Position numbers and translations under genes: made by a program. A DNA stretch of 64,000 nt. Source: Asticcacaulis sp. ZE23SCel15 (GTDB lineage Bacteria > Pseudomonadota > Alphaproteobacteria > Caulobacterales > Caulobacteraceae). Below the pieces are notes generated by a model, which made no database searches, was not told where the DNA came from, and saw only the letters and a program-made list of their open reading frames with translations. The stretch is taken from NCBI RefSeq assembly GCF_030505395.1, contig NZ_CP130044.1:3085001-3149000 (forward strand). The letters are read 5' to 3'. Of the stretch, positions 1-8,887 are shown one piece after another; within the stretch, counting starts at the first letter, position 1, and each line of letters starts with the position of its first letter.

Positions 1-500
1 ATCAGAATACTGTCACCGCCGTAGTCGCCGACGCCGAAATCCTTGATGGAGCCTTCGGTGATATTTTCTACGACAATGGGTGTCTCTTTAAGGGTTTTCG
101 CATCGACCCCACGGATATAGGCAAGACCGGCCACGCCCTGAACATTCTGCGCCATCCCCGGAGATTGCACGAATGGCGAGACCTGCGTTACCCCCGGCAC
201 GGCCTCAAGCCGCTTGACCATGTCGTCGCGGTGACCAAAGTCATTGATCGCCATCCCGCCGACATAGGCGTGGCCGTTGAACGCCAGCAACCGTGACATC
301 ATTTCATCGCGAAAGCCGTTCATCACGGCCATGACGATGATCAGAACCGCCACCGACAGCATGACGCCAAAAAAGCTGATGATCGAAATCAGCGCCACCC
401 CGCCATCTTTGCGCTTGGCCCGCAGATACCGAAACGCCAGATCCAGTTCCCAAAGGGAAAAGCCCAGGGTTTTCTTCGGCTTTGGCAGCGCTTCTGACAT
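1..500 (-). CDS. LolC/LolE-type lipoprotein-releasing ABC transporter permease (partial)
   Basis: This is the N-terminal part of an inner-membrane permease of the LolCDE complex, which releases outer-membrane lipoproteins to the carrier LolA. About 166 residues are visible and the C-terminus lies beyond the window start. The protein begins MSEALPKPKKTLGFSLWELD, continues with the family's typical FRYLRAKR segment, and then has one long hydrophobic helix ending in MAVMNGFRDEM, as in LolC/E/FtsX-like permeases. A periplasmic domain follows (GVSPFV and IRGVD-like stretches). The start codon lies 5 bp after the proS stop, so it is probably co-transcribed with proS. LolC and LolE cannot be separated from this fragment. 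Confidence 0.85.
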   Translation of the reverse strand, partial: MSEALPKPKKTLGFSLWELDLAFRYLRAKRKDGGVALISIISFFGVMLSVAVLIIVMAVMNGFRDEMMSRLLAFNGHAYVGGMAINDFGHRDDMVKRLEAVPGVTQVSPFVQSPGMAQNVQGVAGLAYIRGVDAKTLKETPIVVENITEGSIKDFGVGDYGGDSIL

Positions 501-505
501 GTGGG

Positions 506-1822
506 TTATGCCTTTGTCAGTTGATCGAGGACGGCATCAAATTCTGCGGTGTGGCGCTCACCCGTCTTGCGGTGCTTTATTTCGACCTTACCCTCGGCCA
601 GCCCTTTAGGCCCGATGATCAGTTGCCACGGAATGCCGATCAGATCCATCGACGCGAATTTCGCGCCGGGGCGGTCTTCGGTATCGTCATAAAGCACCGA
701 CTTACCGGCGGCCTCTAGTGCAGCATAGGCCTTTTCGCAGGCGGCATCGCAGGCGGCGTCCCCGGCCCGCAGATTTATCAGGGCGACATCAAAGGGTGCT
801 ACGCTTTCAGGCCAGATTATACCGGCATCGTCGTGGCTGGCTTCAATAATGCCGCCGATCAGACGCGACACACCAACACCGTATGATCCCATATGGACAT
901 GGGTTTGCGTCCCATCAGGGCCATTGACGGCGGCATTCATCGGCTCAGAATATTTCTTGCCGAAGTTGAAGATGTGGCCGACTTCGATTCCGCGCGCAGA
1001 TAGTTGTTTGTCCGCCGGCACGGCGCCAAAGGCGGCTTCATCGTGCATTTCTTCGGTAGCGGCATAAAGGGCTGTGCGCTCATCGACGATAGCTTGCAGA
1101 TCATCCCAATCGACATTGTCACCGGGCGCCGGCATATCGACCAGATCCTTGTGGCAAAAGACGGCACTTTCGCCGGTATCGGCCAGAATGATAAACTCGT
1201 GGCTCAAGTCGCCACCGATCGGGCCGGTATCAGCGCGCATCGGCACGGCCTTAAGCCCCAGACGCGAAAAGGTGTTGAGATAGGCCACAAACATGCGGTT
1301 ATAGGCCTTGCGCGCCGCCGCTTCGTCGATATCGAAGCTATAGGCATCTTTCATCAGGAATTCACGGCCCCGCATCACGCCAAAGCGCGGGCGTTGCTCA
1401 TCGCGGAATTTCCATTGAATATGATAGAGATTAAGCGGCAGGCTTTTGTACGACCTGACATAGGCACGGAAAATTTCCGTGATCATTTCTTCATTGGTCG
1501 GCCCGTAGAGCAGTTCACGCTCATGGCGGTCTTTGATGCGCAGCATTTCCTGACCATAGTCTTCGTAACGGCCGGATTCACGCCAAAGATCCGCCAGTTG
1601 CAGGGTCGGCATCAGAACCTCAATGGCACCGGCCTTTTGCATTTCCTCATGAACGATCTTTTCGATCTTTTTCAACACTCGCAGGCCCAACGGCAGCCAG
1701 GCATAGATACCGGCAGCCTCCTGGCGGATCATGCCGGTGCGCAACATCAGGCGATGCGATATGATCTGGGCTTCGGAAGGATTTTCTTTGAGGATGGGCA
1801 GGAAGTAGCGCGACAGGCGCAT
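506..1822 (-). CDS. proS: Prolyl-tRNA synthetase, short alphaproteobacterial type
   Basis: This class II synthetase charges tRNA-Pro with proline in the cytoplasm. At 438 aa it is much shorter than the roughly 570-aa enterobacterial enzyme, because the editing insertion domain between motifs 2 and 3 is missing. Visible landmarks are GPTNEE near residues 107-112, motif 2 ([10 protein letters not shown], about 139-148), [14 protein letters not shown] just after it, and motif 3 ([13 protein letters not shown]) near residue 320. The C-terminal anticodon-binding domain is present. The short architecture is the norm in alphaproteobacteria, where free-standing YbaK/ProX-type proteins edit misacylated tRNA. 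It is followed 5 bp later by the lolC/E-like gene. Confidence 0.96.
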   Translation of the reverse strand: MRLSRYFLPILKENPSEAQIISHRLMLRTGMIRQEAAGIYAWLPLGLRVLKKIEKIVHEEMQKAGAIEVLMPTLQLADLWRESGRYEDYGQEMLRIKDRHERELLYGPTNEEMITEIFRAYVRSYKSLPLNLYHIQWKFRDEQRPRFGVMRGREFLMKDAYSFDIDEAAARKAYNRMFVAYLNTFSRLGLKAVPMRADTGPIGGDLSHEFIILADTGESAVFCHKDLVDMPAPGDNVDWDDLQAIVDERTALYAATEEMHDEAAFGAVPADKQLSARGIEVGHIFNFGKKYSEPMNAAVNGPDGTQTHVHMGSYGVGVSRLIGGIIEASHDDAGIIWPESVAPFDVALINLRAGDAACDAACEKAYAALEAAGKSVLYDDTEDRPGAKFASMDLIGIPWQLIIGPKGLAEGKVEIKHRKTGERHTAEFDAVLDQLTKA

Positions 1823-1903
1823 GAGCAGTATCCGTTAAGTCTGGTTTTGATTGTGCGTGACAATTAGCGGGGTTCGCGGGCGAAAATCAACGCCTTAACG
1901 TGA

Positions 1904-2158
1904 TCAGCTCGGAAATTCCGGCAAAGGGATAAGGCCGAACTGGATAATGATCATAACCAGCACCCAAATCCCCGCCGCAATGTAGGTTGTGGTCAGCAAT
2001 TTCTTTTTGAGATTAGGCTTTACCGGCGCGCCGGGGTCACCGCCATCGGTCGTCTCAATTCCGGCCTCGCGGTGACTTTGGTTGCCCAGCGGCAAGACGA
2101 CAAAAAATGCCGTCCACCAGATTATGATAAAAATCGCCGTGATCGTTAAGGGGCCCAT
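1904..2158 (-). CDS. DUF1467 family small membrane protein
   Basis: This 84-aa protein has two hydrophobic helices, one at residues 5-25 with an IIWWTAFFVVLPLG stretch and one at about 56-76. They flank a hydrophilic middle containing GDPGAPVKPNLKKK. The length, the two-helix layout and the W-W-x-x-F-F-V-V-L-P-L-G pattern match the DUF1467 family found mainly in alphaproteobacteria. The function is unknown. It starts 13 bp after the argC stop and precedes proS on the same strand, so it probably shares their transcript. Confidence 0.8.
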   Translation of the reverse strand: MGPLTITAIFIIIWWTAFFVVLPLGNQSHREAGIETTDGGDPGAPVKPNLKKKLLTTTYIAAGIWVLVMIIIQFGLIPLPEFPS

Positions 2159-2171
2159 AAGGGTGCTTTCT

Positions 2172-3110
2172 TTAAATCAGACCTAATGTTTCGTCGAGAT
2201 TCAAGGCCAAATTAAGGTTCTGAACCGCAGCCCCTGATGCGCCCTTACCCAGATTATCCAGAACGGCCACCAGACGCGCCTGCTGACCATCTTCGTCACC
2301 AAAGACATGGATAAGTAGGTTATTCGTATCTTTGAGTAACTCAGCATCCAGCGCCTTAGTGGCCTTGGAGTCTTCGAGCGTTGCGACCTTGACGAAGGCT
2401 TCACCCGCATAGTGCGCGGCAAAAATCTCATGCAGCCGCGACAACTCAGGCTCGTCCGGCAGCGCCCACAATTGCAATGGGATTTCGACGATCATGCCCT
2501 GCGCAAAGCGGCCTACGGCGGGGGTAAATACCGGCGGCAATTCTAAACCTGAAAAGACCGTCATTTCCGGCAGATGTTTGTGGTTAAGGCCGGTCGCATA
2601 GATGCGGTAGTTATCCGTTGTGCCGCCGTCTTCGAACTCAGCAATCATGGACTTACCGCCACCGGAATAACCGGAAACCGCATTGACCGTCGATGGCCAG
2701 AAAGGTGGGATTACACCCGCATCAACCAGCGGGCGCATCAGCGCGATAAAGCCTGTTGCATAACAGCCGGGGTTGGAAATACGTTTAGACGTCCGGATTT
2801 CATCACGCTGCCCCGGTGCCATTTCGGCAAAGCCGTACGCCCAATCTTCATGAACGCGGTGCGCGGTCGAAGCATCGATGATTTTCACATCCGGATTTTC
2901 AACCAGACTGACCGCTTCGCGTGCGGCCTCGTCCGGCAGGCACAGGATCACGGCATCTGCGGCATTGATGGCATCTTTACGGGCCGAAGCATCCTTGCGC
3001 ACAGCCTCATCCAGCCGGATCAGTTCTATTTCCGGGCGCAGTTCAAGACGCTTACGGATCAAAAGCCCTGTCGTGCCGACATCGCCGTCAATGAAAACCT
3101 TATGCGCCAT
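2172..3110 (-). CDS. argC: N-acetyl-gamma-glutamyl-phosphate reductase (short type)
   Basis: This NADPH-dependent reductase makes N-acetylglutamate semialdehyde, the third step of arginine biosynthesis. The 312-aa length fits the short (type 2) ArgC class. The Rossmann start FIDGDVGTTGLLI (residues 6-18) and the catalytic cysteine in SNPGCYATG (Cys116) are visible. The gene lies directly downstream of rpsI but is separated from it by a strong hairpin terminator, so it probably has its own promoter in the short gap before 3143. DUF1467 and proS follow on the same strand. Confidence 0.95.
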   Translation of the reverse strand: MAHKVFIDGDVGTTGLLIRKRLELRPEIELIRLDEAVRKDASARKDAINAADAVILCLPDEAAREAVSLVENPDVKIIDASTAHRVHEDWAYGFAEMAPGQRDEIRTSKRISNPGCYATGFIALMRPLVDAGVIPPFWPSTVNAVSGYSGGGKSMIAEFEDGGTTDNYRIYATGLNHKHLPEMTVFSGLELPPVFTPAVGRFAQGMIVEIPLQLWALPDEPELSRLHEIFAAHYAGEAFVKVATLEDSKATKALDAELLKDTNNLLIHVFGDEDGQQARLVAVLDNLGKGASGAAVQNLNLALNLDETLGLI

Positions 3111-3142
3111 GGAAACAAATCCTGAAATCTATAAAATCAATG

Positions 3143-3177
3143 AAAAAAAGCGCTCCGGATAAACCGAAGCGCTTTTT
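3143..3177 (-). terminator. Rho-independent terminator after rpsI
   Basis: An inverted repeat with arms of about 14 bp (AAAAAGCGCTTCGG on the minus strand, one G-U pair) and a 5-nt loop ends in a run of T on the minus strand. It sits 24 bp past the rpsI stop. The A-rich flank also gives a T run on the plus strand, so it may work both ways. Confidence 0.85.
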
Positions 3178-3200
3178 GATAACAACCACAAATGTGGATA

Positions 3201-3677
3201 TTAACGCTTCGAGAACTGGAACGAACGACGAGCTTTCGCGCGGCCGTACTTCTTACGTTCAACAACGCGCGAGTCGCGGGTCAGGAAGCCAGCGGCCTTA
3301 AGCGTCGGACGCAGAGCTGGCTCAAAATAGGTCAGAGCTTTCGAAAGGCCGTGACGGATGGCACCGGCTTGCCCGGACAGGCCAGAGCCTTGAACCGTGA
3401 CAAACACGTCGAACTGGGTCGCGCGCTCGGTCAGGTTCAGCGGCTGAGCAATCATCATGCGCAGAACCGGACGTGCAAAATACACTTCTTGTTCGCGACC
3501 ATTGATGACCCACTTGCCGGAACCGGGCTTGATCCAGACGCGGGCAATGGCGTTCTTACGCTTGCCGGTAGCATAGGCGCGACCAAACTTATCCAGTTGC
3601 TGAACGCGCTCTACAGGAGCCGCGACAGGGTTGGACGACAGGGAAGCCAAAGCTTCCAAACCTTGAGTTTCGGACAT
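3201..3677 (-). CDS. rpsI: 30S ribosomal protein S9 (uS9)
   Basis: S9 is a small-subunit protein whose C-terminal tail reaches the P-site tRNA. The 158-aa protein has the family core [18 protein letters not shown] and ends in the conserved [11 protein letters not shown] tail. An N-terminal extension of roughly 30 residues precedes the core, which is common in alphaproteobacteria. It starts 2 bp after the rplM stop, the standard rplM-rpsI pair. Confidence 0.98.
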   Translation of the reverse strand: MSETQGLEALASLSSNPVAAPVERVQQLDKFGRAYATGKRKNAIARVWIKPGSGKWVINGREQEVYFARPVLRMMIAQPLNLTERATQFDVFVTVQGSGLSGQAGAIRHGLSKALTYFEPALRPTLKAAGFLTRDSRVVERKKYGRAKARRSFQFSKR

Positions 3678-3679
3678 TC

Positions 3680-4156
3680 TTAGAAGCTCCGTACGTTCTT
3701 GCGGCTCATGGCCTTGAAGTCGATGACTTCAGGCTGTTGAGCTTCGTGGGGGTGTTCCGAACCGGCATAGATACGCAGGTGCGTCAGTTGGGCGCGCGCC
3801 AAGGGCAATTCCTTTGGCAGCATACGCTCAACGGCTTTCATCAGAACGCGCTCAGGGTACTTACCGCCCAGGATCTGGCCCATCGTACGAGTCTTTACGC
3901 CGCCAGGGTGACCGGTGTGCCAATGGAACACCTTGTCCGTCAGCTTCTTACCGGTATAGTGAACCTTCTCGGCATTGATGATGATGACATAGTCACCGGA
4001 ATCAACGTGAGGCGTGTAGGTAGGCAGGTGCTTGCCGCGAAGACGCATGGCAATGAACGAAGCCAGACGGCCGACTACGGCGTCCTGAGCGTCGATCACG
4101 ACCCACTTCTTCTCGACATCGGCCGGCTTAAGCGGCGCGGTGGTCGATTTCAACAT
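3680..4156 (-). CDS. rplM: 50S ribosomal protein L13 (uL13)
   Basis: L13 is an early-assembly protein of the large subunit. The protein begins [20 protein letters not shown] and carries DAVVGRLAS and [10 protein letters not shown], both typical of L13, in 158 aa. I chose the ATG at 4156 over an in-frame start at 4195 because a clear TAAGGA ribosome-binding site lies 8 nt upstream and the longer version adds 13 residues foreign to the family. A sigma70-like promoter is visible at 4213-4241. Confidence 0.97.
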   Translation of the reverse strand: MLKSTTAPLKPADVEKKWVVIDAQDAVVGRLASFIAMRLRGKHLPTYTPHVDSGDYVIIINAEKVHYTGKKLTDKVFHWHTGHPGGVKTRTMGQILGGKYPERVLMKAVERMLPKELPLARAQLTHLRIYAGSEHPHEAQQPEVIDFKAMSRKNVRSF

Positions 4157-4212
4157 GGTCAAATTCCTTAGATTTCTTACAGAATGCATTCCCATAAGAA
4201 TGAAGTGGGCGG

Positions 4213-4241
4213 GAGATACATGATTGGTCGTGACAGGTCAA
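4213..4241 (-). promoter_or_regulatory. Putative sigma70 promoter of rplM-rpsI
   Basis: On the minus strand TTGACC (4236-4241) is separated by exactly 17 bp from TATCTC (4213-4218), about 57 bp before the rplM start codon. The -35 matches TTGACA in five positions and the -10 is moderate. The same TTGACC hexamer with 17-bp spacing appears in front of the atp operon. Confidence 0.5.
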
Positions 4242-4428
4242 CATATAATTTTTACGAAAATAGACACATTGCATTGTTTTTATTAGTATTTTTAACAATG
4301 GTATTAAATTACCGTTATTTTTTGCGCTAAAAACTTATCCAATGATTACCCTTTTCGATCTTTTCCACGTTCACACGGTCGTCTAAAAGCACATATATAA
4401 GCCCATACGCCTGTATTCCGGAGTTTTC

Positions 4429-5847
4429 ATGTACCTGTCGCGCCGCTCAATGATGAACCATGCCGCTGCGGCATCCCTGGCTTTCTCAGGGTTTCCACTA
4501 CTGGCGTGTGCTCAAAACAGTAGCCGCGCCGACAGTACGACCACCACCTATGAAAATGAAGTTGAAGGTTACGGGCCACTCATTGAGGACAAATACGGGA
4601 TTTGCGACCTCCCTGCGGGCTTCACATACAAGGTCATCAGTGAAGCCGGTGAAACCATGAGCGATGGCCTTGTCGTGCCGCACGTCCATGATGGCATGGG
4701 TTGTTTCGCACACGGGGCGGATACCATTGCACTCGTCCGCAACCATGAACTTTCGCCTAAGCATCGTAATTTCGGGGCGATCGGCATGAATGGCCGCCTG
4801 ATCGACAAGCTTGACAGATCAAAAGTCTATGACTTCGAGGCCAATGACTATCCGCTGCTGGGTGGCACGACGACGGTTATTTACAATATGAAAACCCGTC
4901 AGGTCGAGCAGCAGTTCATGTCGCTCATCGGCACCTCTACCAATTGCGCGGGCGGTCAGACGCCTTGGGGCTCATGGCTGACCTGTGAAGAGACGGTAAC
5001 CAAAGCTGGCGAAGGGGTCGGCAAGGATCACGGCTACGTCTTTGAAGTGCCATCAGGTCACAAGGGATTGGTTGATCCTTTGCCCATTAAGGCGATGGGC
5101 CGTTTTAAGCACGAAGCCACCGCCACAGATCCGCGCACCGGCATTATCTATTTGACAGAGGATACCGGCGACGGCGTGTTTTATCGTTATTTACCCAACG
5201 ACCGCAGGCATCTTCTGAAAGGCGGCAAGCTTCAGGCACTAGGATTTAAACAGTTCCCAAAAGGCGTGATCACATCAAACATCGGTGAAACCATCTGGAA
5301 GGTCGGGGACAGCTTTGACGCGGTCTGGATCGACCTTGATAATGTCGAAAGCCCGGATGATGACCTGCGGGCACGGGCCTATACAGCGGGCGCGGCGCAG
5401 TTCGTGCGCGGTGAAGGCATCCATTTCGGTGACGGAGAACTTTATTTCACCGCGACCTCCGGCGGCAAGGCCGAAGCCGGACAAATCATCAGATACCGCC
5501 CCAGCCTGCACGAAGGACAAACCGGCGAAAAGGATGAACCCGGTAAGGTCTCTCTATTTCTGGAGTCAGCCAACGAAAACGTCTTCGACTATGGTGACAA
5601 CCTGACCATATCAAACTGGGGCCACCTGTTCGTGTGCGAAGATCGATACTCTGACAGCCTGCGCAACCATATCCGCATCGTAACACCGCAGGGCAAGGTC
5701 GCGACTTTCGCCCGTAATGTGTTCAAGGAAAACGGCGAATGGGCAGGCGCGTGTTTTTCCCCGGACGGATCAACGTTATTTGTCAACGTGCAGTGGCCGG
5801 GATTTACCTTAGCTATCACTGGTCCGTGGCAAAGTTTCAAAGCGTAA
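4429..5847 (+). CDS. PhoX-like / DUF839 family secreted protein, probable Tat lipoprotein
   Basis: This 472-aa protein of the PhoX/DUF839 group contains calcium-dependent alkaline phosphatases and related beta-propeller proteins. The N-terminus has a twin-arginine-like SRRSMMN motif (residues 4-10), a hydrophobic stretch and a lipobox LLAC with Cys27, suggesting Tat export and lipidation. Family-type segments include DGMGCFAHG, LVRNHE, TSTNCAGGQTPWGSWLTCEE and FKHEATA, which carry many of the residues conserved across DUF839. A CGGAG ribosome-binding site lies 5 nt before the ATG. Phosphatase activity is inferred from family only. The gene is monocistronic and closed by a terminator shared with ctaA. 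Confidence 0.85.
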   Translation: MYLSRRSMMNHAAAASLAFSGFPLLACAQNSSRADSTTTTYENEVEGYGPLIEDKYGICDLPAGFTYKVISEAGETMSDGLVVPHVHDGMGCFAHGADTIALVRNHELSPKHRNFGAIGMNGRLIDKLDRSKVYDFEANDYPLLGGTTTVIYNMKTRQVEQQFMSLIGTSTNCAGGQTPWGSWLTCEETVTKAGEGVGKDHGYVFEVPSGHKGLVDPLPIKAMGRFKHEATATDPRTGIIYLTEDTGDGVFYRYLPNDRRHLLKGGKLQALGFKQFPKGVITSNIGETIWKVGDSFDAVWIDLDNVESPDDDLRARAYTAGAAQFVRGEGIHFGDGELYFTATSGGKAEAGQIIRYRPSLHEGQTGEKDEPGKVSLFLESANENVFDYGDNLTISNWGHLFVCEDRYSDSLRNHIRIVTPQGKVATFARNVFKENGEWAGACFSPDGSTLFVNVQWPGFTLAITGPWQSFKA

Positions 5848-5881
5848 AAATAAAGCCCCGACGAACCGGGGCTTTATTTTA
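5847..5881. terminator. Bidirectional terminator between the PhoX-like gene and ctaA
   Basis: A near-perfect hairpin (AAAATAAAGCCCCG paired with CGGGGCTTTATTTT, 5-nt loop) lies between the convergent genes. It overlaps the last base of the PhoX-like stop codon and the stop codon of ctaA. T-rich tails exist on both strands, so it should serve both transcripts. Confidence 0.85.
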
Positions 5882-6922
5882 TCTTAAGCGGAAATCGCGA
5901 TCAGCCCGCGCCACTTTCCACATTAGAAGTGTCGCCAGAATAATAAGGCACACCGCCACAAACTGGTGCATCAGGCCAAAACCAATCTGTGCACCCGACA
6001 CAAGTGTCGCCACACCTAAAATACCCTGTACCCAGACCAGAGTTGCCACTGACGTCGAGATCAAACGGATTTCATCGTCCATACATTTCTGAGCCACAAT
6101 AATGGCATAGGCCGTGATCCCAATCAGGGCAATATAAGCGACGATACGGTGCATAAACTGAACCATGCCCTGATCGTGGAAGAACACAAAGCCGATGCCT
6201 TTGCTCCAGTCAACATAGGGCGCAATGTGGCCATTCATCAGCGGCCAGTCATTATAGACCGTCCCGGCATCATTACCGGCGACCAACGCACCCAACAAGC
6301 ATTGCAGGATGATCACGCCAAAAATCATAGATGTCGCCACACGCCAACCCTGCGGCGCACCACGTCCACGCCCCTGCCCGGCCAAGGCTTCACACGCCGT
6401 CCATAAAGTCAGCACCAGTATAATCAGTGCCATGCCTAAATGGATCATCAGCCGTTCCGGCGCCACATCCACCCGCTTATCGAGGCCAGACGACACCATC
6501 CACCAGCCAATTCCGCCTTGCAACGCGCCAAGCCCTAACAGACCCGCGCAGCGCCAGATCAGACGCCCCGGCACCTCTGACCTTAGCAGCAAGATCACAA
6601 ATGGTACAAAAAACACGACGCCGATCAGCCGGCCCAGAAACCGGTGGATCCACTCCCACCAATAAATTCCTTTGAAATCTTCAAGATCCATATGGGCGTT
6701 GATCTGGCTATATTCAGGAATTTTCTGATATTTCTCAAATTCCTGCTGCCACGCAGCATCATCAAGCGGCGGTATAGCTCCGGTTACCGGCTTCCATTCT
6801 GTAATCGAAAGCCCCAAATCGGTCAGACGTGTAGCACCGCCGACCAGAATCATTGCCACGACTAAAAATGCCACCGCGAACAGCCACGCTGCCACCAGAG
6901 GAGACTTTAAGGGAAGTCGCAC
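5879..6922 (-). CDS. ctaA: Heme A synthase (COX15/CtaA type 2)
   Basis: This integral membrane enzyme oxidizes the C8 methyl of heme O to make heme A for the aa3 oxidase encoded at 11-17 kb. The 347-aa protein shows about eight hydrophobic helices. It carries the signature GGATRLTDLGLSITEWKP near residues 28-45, the heme-ligand motif WEWIHRFLGR near 89-98, and later conserved histidines in FFHDQGMVQFMHR and LMHQF. It is a single gene ending in a terminator shared with the convergent neighbour. Confidence 0.96.
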   Translation of the reverse strand: MRLPLKSPLVAAWLFAVAFLVVAMILVGGATRLTDLGLSITEWKPVTGAIPPLDDAAWQQEFEKYQKIPEYSQINAHMDLEDFKGIYWWEWIHRFLGRLIGVVFFVPFVILLLRSEVPGRLIWRCAGLLGLGALQGGIGWWMVSSGLDKRVDVAPERLMIHLGMALIILVLTLWTACEALAGQGRGRGAPQGWRVATSMIFGVIILQCLLGALVAGNDAGTVYNDWPLMNGHIAPYVDWSKGIGFVFFHDQGMVQFMHRIVAYIALIGITAYAIIVAQKCMDDEIRLISTSVATLVWVQGILGVATLVSGAQIGFGLMHQFVAVCLIILATLLMWKVARADRDFRLR

Positions 6923-6950
6923 GTCTAACGCCTCACATTTGGTAATTTTG

Positions 6951-6969
6951 CCTCTTATAACTTAAGAGG
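6951..6969. other. Inverted repeat upstream of ctaA
   Basis: Perfect 7-bp arms CCTCTTA and TAAGAGG with a 5-base centre lie about 30 bp before the ctaA start, in the divergent region with the gene at 7111. It could be an operator or a leader hairpin. I do not recognise the regulator. Confidence 0.3.
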
Positions 6970-7047
6970 TCTGTTCAACTCTTTAACCTTACCCGCTATA
7001 AGAGCGTTTATTACGACAATTTGACGGGCGCTGAAAAGATTGAGAGA

Positions 7048-7065
7048 TTTGCCCACAGGGGCAAA
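7048..7065 (+). other. Leader hairpin before the small membrane gene at 7111
   Basis: TTTGCCC and GGGCAAA form a perfect 7-bp stem with a 4-nt loop, 46 bp before the start codon at 7111. A TTGACG hexamer lies at 7021. The role is not known. Confidence 0.3.
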
Positions 7066-7110
7066 CAAATTTCAAGTACCCGCCCCAGGAAACGATGAAA
7101 GGGTCCACAC

Positions 7111-7368
7111 ATGCGTGCTGAAGACTGGTTAGCAGCGGTTGCCATTGGTTTCGTCATTAGCTGGATCGCTAATGGTGTAACCAAAAGCCGTTACAGCTTT
7201 CTGATAAACGCGTTTGTCGGCGTGTTCGGATCCATACTGGTCAATATGCTCATCCACACCATGTCGCTTTATCCCGACAGTGTGTTCCTGACGATTAAAC
7301 TAGGGCTGGCTGGATCTATCGGTTTATTACTGCTGTTCCACATCAGCCGCAGACTGGAACGCAGATGA
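7111..7368 (+). CDS. Small hydrophobic membrane protein, GlsB/YeaQ-like in shape
   Basis: This 85-aa protein has three hydrophobic stretches (about residues 6-22, 29-50 and 58-78). Glycines are spaced as in transglycosylase-associated (GlsB/YeaQ/YmgE) proteins, but the characteristic family motifs are too weak to assign it. A purine-rich GAAAGGG lies upstream of the ATG. It overlaps the next gene by 4 bp (ATGA), so the two are translationally coupled. No function is claimed. Confidence 0.65.
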   Translation: MRAEDWLAAVAIGFVISWIANGVTKSRYSFLINAFVGVFGSILVNMLIHTMSLYPDSVFLTIKLGLAGSIGLLLLFHISRRLERR

Positions 7369-7592
7369 TCTTTAAGCCCCTAAGCCCTCCGGTTCGCAGA
7401 CTGATCGCCTGCGCAGGCGTAGTTGTGTTTTTGTGCGTTTATGTGGCTCTGGTCTCCAATATCGCTGGCCATCTGCCCGACAATAAGCTGGTTGAACTGC
7501 TGTATTATGGCCTGGCCGGAATTTTGTGGGGCATTCCAATAATACCCATTATTAGCTGGTCTGAAAATTATCAAACAAAAAACCGGCGTTGA
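7365..7592 (+). CDS. DUF2842 family small membrane protein
   Basis: This 75-aa protein starts with the pattern PPVRRLIACAGVVVFLCVYV and has LLYYGLAGILWGIPIIPII as a second helix. The two-helix layout and the YYGLAGILW motif match DUF2842, a small alphaproteobacterial membrane family of unknown function. Its start overlaps the stop of the preceding gene in an ATGA. A weak hairpin terminator follows. Confidence 0.75.
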   Translation: MIFKPLSPPVRRLIACAGVVVFLCVYVALVSNIAGHLPDNKLVELLYYGLAGILWGIPIIPIISWSENYQTKNRR

Positions 7593-7599
7593 CACAGAT

Positions 7600-7640
7600 G
7601 CGGAGGCGGCCTGAAAATGTGGCGCCTCCGCCCCGTTTTA
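7600..7640. terminator. Weak hairpin terminator between the DUF2842 gene and the peroxiredoxin gene
   Basis: Arms GCGGAGGCG (7600-7608) and CGCCTCCGC (7623-7631) pair perfectly, followed on the plus strand by CCCGTTTTA. The T run is short, so termination efficiency is uncertain. The hairpin lies between convergent genes. Confidence 0.5.
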
Positions 7641-8120
7641 AATATTTTCCAGAACGTATTCGGCTGCCGAGACTTTGAATTCACCCGGTGCTTCAACGAA
7701 CAGTTTTTCGACAATACCATCCTTAGCCATCAGGGCGTAACGCTGAGAGCGAATGCCCATGCCGAACTGGCTGCCGTCCATGGTGAGGCCAAGCGCCTTG
7801 GCGAAGTCACCATTGCCATCACCCAGCATCAAAATTTCATCACCAATGCCTTGATCCTTAGCCCAGGCCTTCATGACAAAGGCATCATTGACGCTGGTAC
7901 AAACAACCGTATCGACGCCTTTGGCCTGAAAAGCGGCCACCTGATCCTTGTAGCCCGGCAAATGACGCGCTGAGCAGGTCGGGGTGAACGCCCCCGGCAC
8001 AGCAAACAGGACAACCGTTTTACCGGAAAATACTTCGCTGCCGTTTATCGGCTTAGGGCCATCTTCGGTGGGGGTCGAGAATTTTGTGTCTGGTAAGCTA
8101 TCGCCGGTTTTAAAGGTCAT
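7638..8120 (-). CDS. Peroxiredoxin (Prx5/AhpC-TSA family)
   Basis: This 160-aa cytoplasmic thiol peroxidase reduces hydrogen peroxide or organic hydroperoxides. The peroxidatic motif PGAFTPTCS contains Cys49 and is followed by RHLPGY, the Prx5-type signature. A second cysteine (Cys74, in TVVCTSVNDAFVM) may be the resolving cysteine or the site of glutathione- or glutaredoxin-dependent recycling. The gene stands alone, with no visible OxyR-type partner nearby. Confidence 0.93.
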   Translation of the reverse strand: MTFKTGDSLPDTKFSTPTEDGPKPINGSEVFSGKTVVLFAVPGAFTPTCSARHLPGYKDQVAAFQAKGVDTVVCTSVNDAFVMKAWAKDQGIGDEILMLGDGNGDFAKALGLTMDGSQFGMGIRSQRYALMAKDGIVEKLFVEAPGEFKVSAAEYVLENI

Positions 8121-8149
8121 GATGAAGTCCTTATTGTCATCTTACATAA

Positions 8150-8189
8150 GACTTGGCCGTATAGGCTGAGTGCCCGCCTGAGCCAAGTC
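8150..8189. other. Long-spaced inverted repeat between peroxiredoxin and yqgE
   Basis: GACTTGGC (8150-8157) and GCCAAGTC (8182-8189) are perfect 8-bp arms separated by 24 bp, in the divergent promoter region. It could be an operator for a dimeric regulator or a stem in the 5' leader of the peroxiredoxin mRNA, whose start codon is 30 bp away. Confidence 0.35.
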
Positions 8190-8262
8190 AACAGAATGTG
8201 TAATCTCAAATTTTTGAGGTTTTACAGCTTGAAACCACCCCACAAACCCCCATCATAAGTTT

Positions 8263-8880
8263 ATGAGCATACCCATCCTTCCGCCATCATCCGACCCAAA
8301 CTCGCTTCAGGGGCACTTGCTGATTGCTATGCCAGGTCTTGACGATCCGAACTTTGATCACAGTGTCATCTACATCTGCCAGCACGACGAAGCCTCGGCC
8401 ATGGGACTGGTGCTCAATCACCCAATTCAAGGACTGGATTTCGGCCGAATGATGGATGAGCTCGGCATTGAAAGCGTTGAAACAGACCGGACACGACAAA
8501 AAATTTTCAACGGTGGTCCGGTGCAGAATGATCGCGGTTTTGTTCTCCATAGTCTCGACTACTGCCTTGAGGACATAACCCTGTCGCTGACCGGCAGCGA
8601 GGATATCAATGAGGCTACGGGTCTCGGCCTGACTGCCACCCGCGATATACTGGTTGATCTGTCAAACGGCAAAGGTCCACGTGATGCGCTCATTGCCCTT
8701 GGCTATGCCGGCTGGACAGCAGGCCAGCTTGAAGCCGAAATCCGCCAGAATACCTGGCTGATCGCCCCTGCGGATAAGGCTATCATCTTTACTCGTGACC
8801 CGGCACGGATGTGGGAGATGGCAATTTCATCGCTCGGCATATCGCCCGAACACTTAAGCGGGCAATCCGGCAGCGCTTAG
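8263..8880 (+). CDS. YqgE/AlgH family protein (DUF179)
   Basis: This 205-aa cytoplasmic protein has the family signatures GHLLIAMPGLDDPNFDHSVI at the N-terminus, GLVLNHP in the middle and FNGGPVQNDRGFVLH, all diagnostic of the YqgE/AlgH fold. The C-terminal GYAGWTAGQLEAEI is also conserved. Its biochemical role is not established in the family. It converges with the M16 peptidase gene, leaving 7 bp between the stops. Confidence 0.93.
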   Translation: MSIPILPPSSDPNSLQGHLLIAMPGLDDPNFDHSVIYICQHDEASAMGLVLNHPIQGLDFGRMMDELGIESVETDRTRQKIFNGGPVQNDRGFVLHSLDYCLEDITLSLTGSEDINEATGLGLTATRDILVDLSNGKGPRDALIALGYAGWTAGQLEAEIRQNTWLIAPADKAIIFTRDPARMWEMAISSLGISPEHLSGQSGSA

Positions 8881-8887
8881 CAGCGAA

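Noticed and set aside
1004-1867. 287-aa plus-strand open frame opposite proS
   Set aside because: Antisense to conserved prolyl-tRNA synthetase motifs, no ribosome-binding site, no recognisable domain.
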